Shown: in pieces, positions 1 to 6,001 of the stretch
How positions within the stretch are numbered: the stretch's first letter is position 1
Layout: each line of letters begins with the position of its first letter
Source: Mariprofundus sp.
Lineage (GTDB): Bacteria > Pseudomonadota > Zetaproteobacteria > Mariprofundales > Mariprofundaceae
NCBI GenBank assembly: GCA_021772845.1
Contig: JAJFLF010000142.1
Coordinates: 1-8,452 of the forward strand
Reading direction: 5' to 3'
DNA length: 8,452 nucleotides
Translations under genes and position numbers: made by a program
Notes under the pieces: model-generated
What the model was told of the DNA's origin: nothing
Database searches by the model: none
What the model saw: only the letters and a program-made list of their open reading frames with translations

Positions 1-1
1 T

Positions 2-145
2 TATAACAAGAAACCTGAAAATGAAGGTTTAGCTGAAATCATTATTGCCAAACAACGTAACGGCCCAATTGGTGATGTGAAATTAACCTTCGTGCATAAA
101 TTCACGCGATTCGAAAATCATGCTTCAGCGAGTTTCGACGAATAA
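2..145 (+). CDS. dnaB: Replicative DNA helicase DnaB, C-terminal end (partial)
   Basis: Only the last 47 codons are in the window, read from base 2 to the TAA at 143-145. They carry the typical end of the RecA-like ATPase domain of DnaB: Y-N-K-K-P-E-N-E-G-L-A-E-I-I-I-A-K-Q-R-N-G-P-I-G, then V-K-L-T-F and F-T-R-F-E-N. The A-K-Q-R-N-G-P-x-G segment is the conserved late motif of hexameric replicative helicases, which unwind the fork ahead of the replisome. The rest of the gene lies upstream. The next gene starts 125 bases later behind its own ribosome binding site, so they need not share an operon. In many proteobacteria dnaB is followed by alr; here a TRIC-type membrane protein follows instead. 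Confidence 0.93.
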   Translation, partial: YNKKPENEGLAEIIIAKQRNGPIGDVKLTFVHKFTRFENHASASFDE

Positions 146-190
146 CGCATTCGTTTAACACTGGCCACATCACAACAACAACTTATTTAA

Positions 191-205
191 TCTGTTACAA
201 ACAGA
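191..205. promoter_or_regulatory. Short perfect inverted repeat upstream of the TRIC gene
   Basis: TCTGTT-ACA-AACAGA is a perfect 6-base inverted repeat with a 3-base centre, lying 46 bases after the dnaB stop and 65 bases before the next start codon. No T-run follows, so it is a poor candidate for an intrinsic terminator. The symmetry would suit a small operator for a dimeric regulator, but no regulator can be named and chance is possible. Confidence 0.25.
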
Positions 206-270
206 GAAGCTGAAACCCTTTTACATGGTGCGCTTTCAAACCCAATCATTGAGACCATACAGGAGACGTC

Positions 271-891
271 ATGCTTACTGCCAATATGCAATTACCGATG
301 TCTATTCACCTGCTTGATCTGTTTGGCACCGCTGTATTTGCTTTAACAGGTGCCCTGCGCGCATTGACCAAACAACTTGATCTGATGGGAGCTGTAGTTC
401 TGGCCATCGTTACTGCCTTAGGTGGCGGCATGATGCGTGATGCCCTTATTGGTAGAAACCCACCTGCAGCTTTTGTCGATGAGACCTACCTGCTCATCGC
501 AATTTCAACCGGCATCCTCGCATTTTTCTGGGGCCGACAGATCCGTGAACAGGAGTCCTGGTTAATAATATTTGATGCCATCGGACTCGGGGTATTTACA
601 CTGGTCGGTGCCTGGGTTGCTGAACAAGCAGGTCTCGGCGCTACCGGTATTATTTTTATCGCCATGCTGACAGCCACAGGCGGTGGTGTATTACGCGCCA
701 TATTAGTGTCTGAAATCCCCTTTATTCTGAAAAAAGAGATTTATGCATCAGCCAGTCTGCTTGGAGCAGCATCCTTCCTGCTATTTGATTTTATGAATCT
801 ATCTATTGGACTGATCATATGGGGTGTTGTGTTTATCACCATCAGCATCCGCCTTATATCCTGGCGCTGTAACTACCACCTTCCCAGCTAA
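271..891 (+). CDS. Trimeric intracellular cation (TRIC) channel family protein (UPF0126, YicG-like)
   Basis: A 206-residue, highly hydrophobic inner-membrane protein with about seven membrane segments. It shows the internal duplication of the TRIC/UPF0126 family: G-T-A-V-F-A-L-T-G-A (residues 19-28) is repeated as G-L-G-V-F-T-L-V-G-A (105-114), and the glycine-rich G-G-G-M-M-R-D (51-57) as G-G-G-V-L-R-A (137-143). Each half thus holds one three-helix repeat with the kinked glycine motif, and a last helix closes the protein (about 178-195). Prokaryotic TRIC proteins form homotrimers and conduct monovalent cations; the physiological role in bacteria is unsettled. Length is normal for the family. 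The start is supported by AGGAG at 261-265, five bases before the ATG. Later in-frame ATGs (residues 6 and 10) are less well placed. The gene stands alone between dnaB and the SPOR gene. Confidence 0.92.
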   Translation: MLTANMQLPMSIHLLDLFGTAVFALTGALRALTKQLDLMGAVVLAIVTALGGGMMRDALIGRNPPAAFVDETYLLIAISTGILAFFWGRQIREQESWLIIFDAIGLGVFTLVGAWVAEQAGLGATGIIFIAMLTATGGGVLRAILVSEIPFILKKEIYASASLLGAASFLLFDFMNLSIGLIIWGVVFITISIRLISWRCNYHLPS

Positions 892-1062
892 TAAACACTG
901 AACTTTACCTCAAGCACTCACATTTCCCTTTTCACTTTTCAATTCTTTGCGTATGGTTGCTACTAGGGGAATTTATGGAACTGCTGTACGTTTACAGCGC
1001 TTCCATGCACAGAGTGTTAAATCAAATCAGGTCATTCCTACAAACATACAACGTGGTTTTTC

Positions 1063-1950
1063 ATGGCCGAAAAAGATTTTAATAATGAGCCAGTCACTGA
1101 AGAAGATTACGATCTTTTTTACGGCTTTGTCGATTCGGTTTTCGAAGAAAAAAAACAGCATGAACAGGAAAAAGAAGAGACACCTCTCTCTATTCCTGAA
1201 TCTGAATGGACAGCTGAACCCTTTGAAGAATTTATTGTTGGTGTGCCCCAACCAGACAATGGAAAGTACTATTCACTCAACATCGTCTCCCCAGATGGTG
1301 CAGCACTGCCCAGTGACATACACCCCAACCATTACGGCACCATTAGCGGCATCATCACCAGCATCACACTGTGTGCAGCCTTTCTCTTCACGGTCTACTT
1401 TCTCACCACTGATTCAGAACCAGAAGTGGTATCCAATGAACATCTCGACAAGATTGAGCAAAGTATCTCTGCCGTTGAAAACAAGGTGCAATCGGTCAAC
1501 GCCATGGAATCACAAATGAAAGCCATGGTTACACAGCTAACAGAACTCAACAGCACTGTTTCCACGCAACAAGATAATCAGGCGCTCTCTGCTGCTACAA
1601 ACAAAGCGCAAACAGCCGATGCACTTGAATCACAGATAGAAAAAATGGTAACGCAATTAGATCACTTAAACAGCACTATAGATTCACCGCTAACCCACAA
1701 TAAAATCGTGCCCGATGGCGCATGGGTTATCAATGTAGCTTCTTTCCGATCAAAAGAACGGGCGCAAACGCTGCTTGAAGACATTCAATCCATACATCTA
1801 CCTGTAGAAACATTTACTACCACGATTAGGGGTCTGCAATGGACGCGTGTCCGTATTCCAAGCTTCAAGAGCAGGCTGGAAGCCAGACAGTTCATACTGG
1901 AATTGGCCAAACTCATGCCGGAAAACAATGCATGGGTAGGACAACGATAA
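1063..1950 (+). CDS. SPOR domain-containing single-pass membrane protein with coiled-coil stalk
   Basis: A 295-residue predicted type II membrane protein. Order: an acidic, charged cytoplasmic part (1-90, rich in Glu/Asp/Lys to about residue 58); one transmembrane helix (about 93-115, T-I-S-G-I-I-T-S... to F-L-T-T); a polar, probably helical periplasmic linker (about 120-210) containing two copies of a 31-residue unit; and a C-terminal SPOR domain (about 217-294, starting G-A-W-V-I-N-V-A-S-F and including W-T-R-V-R-I-P). SPOR domains bind denuded septal peptidoglycan, so a role at the division site or in cell-wall remodelling is likely, as for FtsN, DedD and DamX. It is not recognisably any of these by name. 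The ATG at 1063 is the first possible start after an in-frame stop at 1018-1020; the Shine-Dalgarno signal is weak. The 171 bases before it show no clear promoter or terminator. Confidence 0.85.
   Translation: MAEKDFNNEPVTEEDYDLFYGFVDSVFEEKKQHEQEKEETPLSIPESEWTAEPFEEFIVGVPQPDNGKYYSLNIVSPDGAALPSDIHPNHYGTISGIITSITLCAAFLFTVYFLTTDSEPEVVSNEHLDKIEQSISAVENKVQSVNAMESQMKAMVTQLTELNSTVSTQQDNQALSAATNKAQTADALESQIEKMVTQLDHLNSTIDSPLTHNKIVPDGAWVINVASFRSKERAQTLLEDIQSIHLPVETFTTTIRGLQWTRVRIPSFKSRLEARQFILELAKLMPENNAWVGQR
1468..1680 (+). repeat. Tandem 31-residue repeat inside the SPOR protein stalk
   Basis: Residues 136-166 (bases 1468-1560) and 176-206 (1588-1680) of the SPOR protein are copies offset by exactly 120 bases. 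Both share the pattern S-A-x-x-N-K-x-Q-x-x-x-A-x-E-S-Q-x-x-x-M-V-T-Q-L-x-x-L-N-S-T. DNA identity is also visible (for example GAATCACA and AACAGCACT in both), so this looks like an in-frame duplication that has since diverged. The hydrophobic spacing suggests coiled coil. Confidence 0.8.
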
Positions 1951-2057
1951 CTCAGCATTAAATCGGTTAGGCCAACATCATCTTACCAGCCCAATAATCA
2001 TATTGAGCGGTAGACATACTTAGCTCGTAAGGGTTCGGGCAAACAATCAGTTATGAA

Positions 2058-2351
2058 TCACTCTTTAGTTGCGCTCATGGATGCGAATACTTCCCTGTAC
2101 CCTGGACGTCGGGCAAGCCATAAACGTGCCACAAAAAACGATACCGATTGCAGCCGGAACAGCATCACTACAATCACAATACTGGAGATCCCCATTAACC
2201 AGAGCACATTGGTCAAGCCTTTATCCGTTACCAACGCATAAGTGAAAAAATAAACTGACAGGGTCATAGCCAGTGTCACACCAATCGTTAAAGCAATATT
2301 TTCCTGCTTTTTTCTGATCGACTCAATAATTTCAGGTTGATTATCAGACAT
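2058..2351 (-). CDS. Small two-helix membrane protein of unknown function
   Basis: A 97-residue protein I do not recognise. The first 18 or so residues are polar and charged (M-S-D-N-Q-P-E-I-I-E-S-I-R-K-K-Q-E-N). Two membrane helices follow (about 19-41 and 45-67) joined by a very short loop containing T-D-K-G. The tail is basic then mixed (L-A-R-R-P-G-Y-R-E-V). The positive-inside rule suggests both ends are cytoplasmic. The start is well supported: on the minus strand GGGGAG lies eight bases upstream of the ATG at 2351. It begins 51 bases after the stop of the YjdM-like gene on the same strand and is probably cotranscribed with it. It converges on the SPOR gene, whose stop is about 107 bases away; I see no strong terminator hairpin between them. 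Confidence 0.72.
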   Translation of the reverse strand: MSDNQPEIIESIRKKQENIALTIGVTLAMTLSVYFFTYALVTDKGLTNVLWLMGISSIVIVVMLFRLQSVSFFVARLWLARRPGYREVFASMSATKE

Positions 2352-2402
2352 AATGCACGCTCCCCAGCCAATTAATTTTGTAACTATTCAGATTACTCCT
2401 GA

Positions 2403-2984
2403 TTAGTTCGATTTCTTCACAAACTTGGTCAGAATCACAATCTGCTGACCGCTTACCCGGCCTTCGATATGTTCTGCATTATCCGCCACCAATGAAATGC
2501 CACGTACAGCAGTGCCGCGTTTGGCAGTGAAACCACCACCTTTCACATTCAGATCCTTGATCAAGGTCACAGTATCGCCCGCTTCAAGCAGTGCGCCATT
2601 GCTATCGACATGTTTCACCGCGTCGCTATCACTATGTCCATCACCAGCAGCCTCAGCCCATGCCTGAACATCTTCTTCCAGGTACATCATATCAAGCAGG
2701 TCCTGCGGCCACCCTTCTGCACGCAGACGTGTCAACATGCGCCATGCCATTACCTGTACAGCTGGCACTTGGCTCCACATACTATCATTCAGGCAGCGCC
2801 AATGATTGGCATCTACTGCATCGGGTTGCTCAATTTGAGTGCGGCAGGTATCGCAAAGTAACAGACACGAATCAGCACTTTCATCAGCGCTGGAAGGCAC
2901 TTCATAGACAACCAAACCGTCCGTCGCGCCACACAGCTCACACAAAGAACCGCTTCGTGTTTGTAATTCTTTTTCTATACTCAT
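2403..2984 (-). CDS. yjdM: YjdM/PhnA family zinc-ribbon protein, long form
   Basis: A 193-residue protein. The C-terminal domain (about 125-193: V-D-S-N-G-A-L-L-E-A-G-D-T-V-T-L-I-K-D-L-N-V-K, ending F-V-K-K) matches the SH3-like half of E. coli YjdM, formerly PhnA. The N-terminal region carries Cys pairs C-E-L-C (15-18) and C-D-T-C (44-47), plus C40, fitting a zinc-binding fold; a Trp- and acid-rich middle section joins the two. Typical short YjdM is about 110 residues; this is the longer proteobacterial form. The family name 'alkylphosphonate utilization' is historical: YjdM is not phosphonoacetate hydrolase and its role is unknown. No phosphonate genes are nearby. I chose the ATG at 2984 because AGAGG lies at the right distance and the proposed promoter starts transcription downstream of the earlier in-frame ATG at 3068. 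The ATG at 2990 is too close to the AGAGG. Confidence 0.88.
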   Translation of the reverse strand: MSIEKELQTRSGSLCELCGATDGLVVYEVPSSADESADSCLLLCDTCRTQIEQPDAVDANHWRCLNDSMWSQVPAVQVMAWRMLTRLRAEGWPQDLLDMMYLEEDVQAWAEAAGDGHSDSDAVKHVDSNGALLEAGDTVTLIKDLNVKGGGFTAKRGTAVRGISLVADNAEHIEGRVSGQQIVILTKFVKKSN

Positions 2985-3009
2985 GATCATACCTCTGTAA
3001 TGCGGCGGA

Positions 3010-3038
3010 ATGATTGGGCTATGCCCGTATAAAGTCAA
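3010..3038 (-). promoter_or_regulatory. Predicted sigma-70 promoter for the YjdM-like gene
   Basis: On the minus strand TTGACT (bases 3038-3033) and AATCAT (3015-3010) are separated by 17 bases. The -35 matches five of six consensus bases and the -10 four of six. Transcription would start near 3003, leaving a leader of about 19 bases that contains the AGAGG ribosome site. A perfect palindrome GGGC-TAT-GCCC (3016-3026) sits in the spacer next to the -10, a position where a bound repressor or MerR-like activator could act. Confidence 0.5.
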
Positions 3039-3042
3039 TTGC

Positions 3043-3100
3043 ACTAAGTACACATTCATTGTTACCAAGAATACAATGAATGATTGATCAGATACTTAGT
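3043..3100. promoter_or_regulatory. Nested inverted repeats between divergent yjdM-like and ybdK genes
   Basis: The inner pair is CATTCATTGT (3053-3062) and ACAATGAATG (3073-3082), a perfect 10-base inverted repeat with a 10-base spacer. The outer pair is ACTAAGTA (3043-3050) and TACTTAGT (3093-3100), a perfect 8-base inverted repeat. The two are nearly concentric (centres at 3067.5 and 3071.5). The region lies upstream of both proposed promoters, so it could be a shared operator for the divergent genes. The 20-base centre-to-centre spacing of the inner arms suits a dimeric regulator binding one face of the helix. No T-run supports a terminator. Confidence 0.5.
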
Positions 3101-3105
3101 AATAC

Positions 3106-3134
3106 TTCATTCACGTGCGTAAGCAGGTTATACT
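3106..3134 (+). promoter_or_regulatory. Possible promoter for ybdK-amidohydrolase unit
   Basis: A good -10 hexamer TATACT (3129-3134) lies 17 bases after a weak -35, TTCATT (3106-3111). Transcription would begin about 3141, only some 13 bases before the TTG start, leaving almost no leader. The weak -35 would fit a promoter that depends on an activator bound at the adjacent inverted repeats. Confidence 0.35.
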
Positions 3135-3153
3135 TTAGTGATGGTGCTAGATA

Positions 3154-4278
3154 TTGAATAAGATCGATTGCATTCCATTCCATGATTCCAGCCTCGGTAC
3201 ACTGGGCGTAGAGATGGAGTGGATGACGATTGATACTGACTCCGGCCAGCAGATCCCTGCTGCACCGGATATCTTATCAAAAATTAAACCAACAGCACGC
3301 ATTAAACCTGAACTGTTCAGTTCCATTATCGAGATCAACACCGACATCCATCACAACACGCCTGCTGCCATGCAGCAGCTACTGGACCTGTATCGTCAAA
3401 TTCATGATGTACTGCAAGATCAGAACACCGCTCTGCTCAGTACCAGCACACATCCTGTCTCACACTGGCGTGATCAGCGCATTAGCGATGATCCACGTTA
3501 TGCACAACTGCTCAAACGCCTGCGCTGGGTGGCTCGCCGCTTTAACATCTGTGGTATCCATACCCATATTGGCATGCCCGATGGCGATACCTGCATCCAT
3601 GCGATGAACCAGCTCTTACCCATTATGCCCATGTTTCTGGCTATCTCAGCCAACTCTCCTTACTGGCATGGGGAAAAGACCGGTTTAGCATCCAGTCGTA
3701 TCAAAATATTTGAAGGATTAAGTCAGGGGGGGATGCCATTCTATTTTCAGGATTGGCAAGACTTTGAACATTGTGCTTCCCGCCTCAAAGCCACGGGAAG
3801 TATCGATTCTGTACGTGATATCTGGTGGGAGATGCGCCCCCACCCCGTCTTTGGAACCCTGGAAATCCGTATTGGTGATATGCCCGGCAACTTTGACGAC
3901 ACTGCGGCTTACATCGCTTATGTGCGCGCTGAGGCTATTGCTGCAGCAACCGACATTGATCAACAACAAACACCGCGCGTCCACCCCTCACTTATCCGTG
4001 AAAACCGTTGGCGAGCCTGCCGTTATGGCATGCAGGCAACCATGATTGATCCGGTGTCTGAAGAGCTTATGCCACTGCTTGACTGGTTAGAACAACGGCT
4101 CGACAAACTGGCCACACTAGGGGCGGACAGCTCTGAATTGAATATTGTCCTGGAGCGCATTCCATACTGGCGCAAACATGGTGGTGGCGCAGAAATGCAG
4201 CGGCACTTATATGAAACAACAGCAGATTTTCCCGCAATGGTAGAAGCAATGCGTGAACAGGACGGATGGATGTTATGA
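3154..4278 (+). CDS. ybdK: YbdK-family carboxylate-amine ligase (glutamate-cysteine ligase type 2 family)
   Basis: A 374-residue cytoplasmic ATP-dependent ligase of the GCS2/YbdK family, normal in length. Visible motifs: G-V-E-M-E-W (18-23), the N-terminal acidic metal/ATP motif; C-G-I-H-T-H-I-G-M (133-141); S-A-N-S-P-Y-W-H-G (165-173); W-W-E-M-R-P-H-P-V-F-G-T-L-E-I-R (224-239), a family signature; N-R-W-R-A-C-R-Y-G (284-292); and G-G-G-A-E-M-Q-R (343-350). Family members join a carboxylate, often glutamate, to an amine through an acyl phosphate; E. coli YbdK has only weak gamma-glutamylcysteine ligase activity and its true substrate is unknown. The start is TTG: an in-frame stop at 3148-3150 rules out anything earlier, and the next ATG falls inside the G-V-E-M-E motif. 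The ribosome site is poor. The gene overlaps the M20 amidohydrolase by 4 bases, implying coupled translation. Confidence 0.9.
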   Translation: MNKIDCIPFHDSSLGTLGVEMEWMTIDTDSGQQIPAAPDILSKIKPTARIKPELFSSIIEINTDIHHNTPAAMQQLLDLYRQIHDVLQDQNTALLSTSTHPVSHWRDQRISDDPRYAQLLKRLRWVARRFNICGIHTHIGMPDGDTCIHAMNQLLPIMPMFLAISANSPYWHGEKTGLASSRIKIFEGLSQGGMPFYFQDWQDFEHCASRLKATGSIDSVRDIWWEMRPHPVFGTLEIRIGDMPGNFDDTAAYIAYVRAEAIAAATDIDQQQTPRVHPSLIRENRWRACRYGMQATMIDPVSEELMPLLDWLEQRLDKLATLGADSSELNIVLERIPYWRKHGGGAEMQRHLYETTADFPAMVEAMREQDGWML

Positions 4279-5513
4279 GTTTCAAAACAATCAACTTAAA
4301 CAATGCCGCATTAAACATCGATGCCAGCAATAATAGTGTGAATGCCAGACAGTTGGAGAGTGCTGTTGATACACTGCTTCCTGAAATCATTCGCCTTCGC
4401 CGTTTCATACATCAACAGCCTGAACTTTCAGGCCATGAAAAAGAGACAGCCGCATTGGCAGCCAAGGTCTGTCTGGATGCAGGTTTAGAGGTTCGCGAAA
4501 ATATCGGCGGCCACGGGGTCTTGGCCTGCCTGCATATCGATGAGAATAAACCGTGGATCGCTTTTCGTGGTGATATGGATGCCCTACCCATTCACGATGG
4601 CAAAACCCGGCCCTACTCCTCTTCTATCGCTAATATATCGCATAGCTGCGGGCATGATGCCCACACCGCCATCCTGCTTGGTACTGCTTGTCTGCTTAGC
4701 CAGTTAAAACAGGCTTTGAACTGTAATATTGCCTTTATATTTCAACCGGCAGAAGAGACCTGTCAGGGAGCCGCCGCCATGCTTAACGATGGCGTTTTCA
4801 AAACCATTCAACCGAGCCAAGTTTATGCCCTGCATGTCTACCCCTATCTGCCTGCCGGATCGATTGGTTTAAGAGAAGGTCCCATGTGTGCCGCTGCCGA
4901 TATGTTTGAAGTTGAAATTCATGGCCGGGGTGGTCACGCTGCCCGTCCGCATGAATGTATTGATGTGGTGCTGGTTGCCAGTCATGTGATTCAGGCACTG
5001 CACCATATTGTTAGCCGACGCGTCAATCCCCTACATCAGGCCGTACTCACTATTGGTCAAATCCATGGTGGTCATGCCGGTAATGTTATCCCTGATCGTA
5101 TCACTTTTTCCGGCACTTTCCGCAGTCTGCATCCGGAAGTGCATGAAGAAATCCGTACCTGCATGGATCACATCATTCGCCAAACAGCTGAAACATGGGG
5201 CGCCACCAGCAAGTTCGTGCTCAAACAGGCCACACCGGTGCTCAAAAATAGTGATGATTTATTAAACCATGCAGCTGATGTTTTTAAAACACTTACCCCT
5301 GACATAAAATGCATTGATATTCATGAAGCATCCATGGGTGGCGAAGATTTCGCCGAATTCATGCGCGAGATTCCCGGCTGCCTGTTCCGCCTCGGCACAG
5401 GTAGCAGCCCTGAAACCCGCTACCCCTTACATCATCCTAATTTTGATATTGATGAATCCTCACTGCATTCCGGTATTGCTGCTTTCACAGCTTTGGCCCT
5501 CTCTGCTAAATAA
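4275..5513 (+). CDS. M20D-family metallo-amidohydrolase (hippurate / N-acyl-amino-acid hydrolase type)
   Basis: A 412-residue cytoplasmic zinc- or manganese-dependent amidohydrolase, related to hippurate hydrolase and IAA-amino-acid hydrolases. Counting from the ATG at 4275: the core begins R-R-F-I-H-Q-Q-P-E-L-S; R-G-D-M-D-A-L-P-I is at 98-106; C125 and H127 (S-C-G-H-D-A-H), E160 and E161 (P-A-E-E), H187 (A-L-H-V-Y-P) and H386 (L-H-H-P-N-F-D) match the di-metal ligands and general base of M20D. The lid domain shows G-H-A-A-R-P-H (220-226) and G-N-V-I-P-D (269-274). It should cleave an amide bond between an acyl group and an amino acid or amine; the substrate cannot be read from sequence. The start at 4275 forms an ATGA overlap with the ybdK stop; an ATG at 4266 would add three residues. 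The first 30 or so residues precede the usual start of the family fold. Confidence 0.9.
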   Translation: MSFKTINLNNAALNIDASNNSVNARQLESAVDTLLPEIIRLRRFIHQQPELSGHEKETAALAAKVCLDAGLEVRENIGGHGVLACLHIDENKPWIAFRGDMDALPIHDGKTRPYSSSIANISHSCGHDAHTAILLGTACLLSQLKQALNCNIAFIFQPAEETCQGAAAMLNDGVFKTIQPSQVYALHVYPYLPAGSIGLREGPMCAAADMFEVEIHGRGGHAARPHECIDVVLVASHVIQALHHIVSRRVNPLHQAVLTIGQIHGGHAGNVIPDRITFSGTFRSLHPEVHEEIRTCMDHIIRQTAETWGATSKFVLKQATPVLKNSDDLLNHAADVFKTLTPDIKCIDIHEASMGGEDFAEFMREIPGCLFRLGTGSSPETRYPLHHPNFDIDESSLHSGIAAFTALALSAK

Positions 5514-5553
5514 GATCGGCCAAATAATCGATAAATTCTATTAAAAGGATCTA

Positions 5554-5946
5554 TTAAGACCCCTTGTTATCCATAGATTTTACATATTCATCAAACATCC
5601 TGGCTATCGTATGGCGTGTAATCCACGTTTCACCTTTTGAAACGCTCTTAATCACATGTCCAATCACATGTTCAGGTAAATTATCAGGGATATACGCAAG
5701 TGCACCTGCTTTGGCTGCTGCATATTCTTCAGCATCTGTTGAGGTCGCTGTCATCAGTATCACATGTGCTTTCGAACCATAAAAGCCATGTGGAGGAATT
5801 TGATCCCAGAAGACAATATCATCCTGATTCAGTTTCTCTTCCAAATCTCTATACCTGATGTTTTCAGCATAATATTCAACATCATGACCAAGTGCTTGTA
5901 ACGACGTTGCAAGCTCACTCTCTGTGACCTGTACAAATATCTTCAT
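5554..5946 (-). CDS. Receiver-only response-regulator-like protein (degenerate, no DNA-binding domain)
   Basis: A 130-residue protein resembling the receiver half of NarL/LuxR-type response regulators. It keeps a candidate phospho-acceptor D48 in F-W-D-Q-I-P-P, the switch Thr in I-L-M-T-A (T66), and the late stretch A-G-A-L-A-Y-I-P-D...V-S-K-G-E-T-W-I-T-R. It lacks the N-terminal acidic pair that binds Mg (V-Q-V-T-E-S instead of the usual V-D-D), and the conserved Lys is replaced by P87/D88. The protein stops soon after the receiver, with no helix-turn-helix. Its C-terminal part aligns with the neighbouring LuxR-type regulator, so the two look paralogous. I start at 5946 (M-K-I-F-V); GGTGG lies seven bases upstream and GGAG thirteen. 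An ATG at 5976 would add ten residues but has no ribosome site. It begins 55 bases after the upstream regulator's stop, so an operon is likely. Confidence 0.72.
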   Translation of the reverse strand: MKIFVQVTESELATSLQALGHDVEYYAENIRYRDLEEKLNQDDIVFWDQIPPHGFYGSKAHVILMTATSTDAEEYAAAKAGALAYIPDNLPEHVIGHVIKSVSKGETWITRHTIARMFDEYVKSMDNKGS

Positions 5947-6001
5947 GATAAGACCACCACTCCTTTCACTGACCATGCACTGATGGACTTTTCATTACGC
6001 C

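Noticed and set aside
947..1519. Open frame of 190 codons on the + strand overlapping the SPOR gene
   Set aside because: It starts at TTG without a ribosome site and its product is low-complexity Ser/Lys/Thr; the SPOR frame has a membrane helix and a domain match.
1992..2005. CAATA-ATCA-TATTG inverted repeat as a terminator between the convergent SPOR and small membrane genes
   Set aside because: The 5-base AT-rich stem is too weak and no T-run follows in either direction.
2403..2984. Reading the PhnA-like gene as evidence for a phosphonate catabolic locus
   Set aside because: The PhnA name for this family is historical; no C-P lyase, phosphonatase or phosphonate transporter gene is in the window.
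2591..2986. Open frame of 131 codons on the + strand opposite the YjdM-like gene
   Set aside because: It lies antisense to a gene with clear family motifs; its product is rich in His and Pro with no recognisable domain, as expected of a shadow frame.
2403..3068. Longer version of the YjdM-like protein starting at 3068
   Set aside because: The extra 28 residues match nothing in the family, have no ribosome site and lie upstream of the predicted transcription start; the ATG at 2984 has AGAGG correctly spaced.
3230..3607. Second + strand frame inside ybdK
   Set aside because: Fully inside a conserved enzyme gene and without any motif or start signal of its own.
5514..5553. Terminator between the convergent amidohydrolase and receiver-only genes
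   Set aside because: The 40 bases are AT-rich but contain no stem longer than a few bases.
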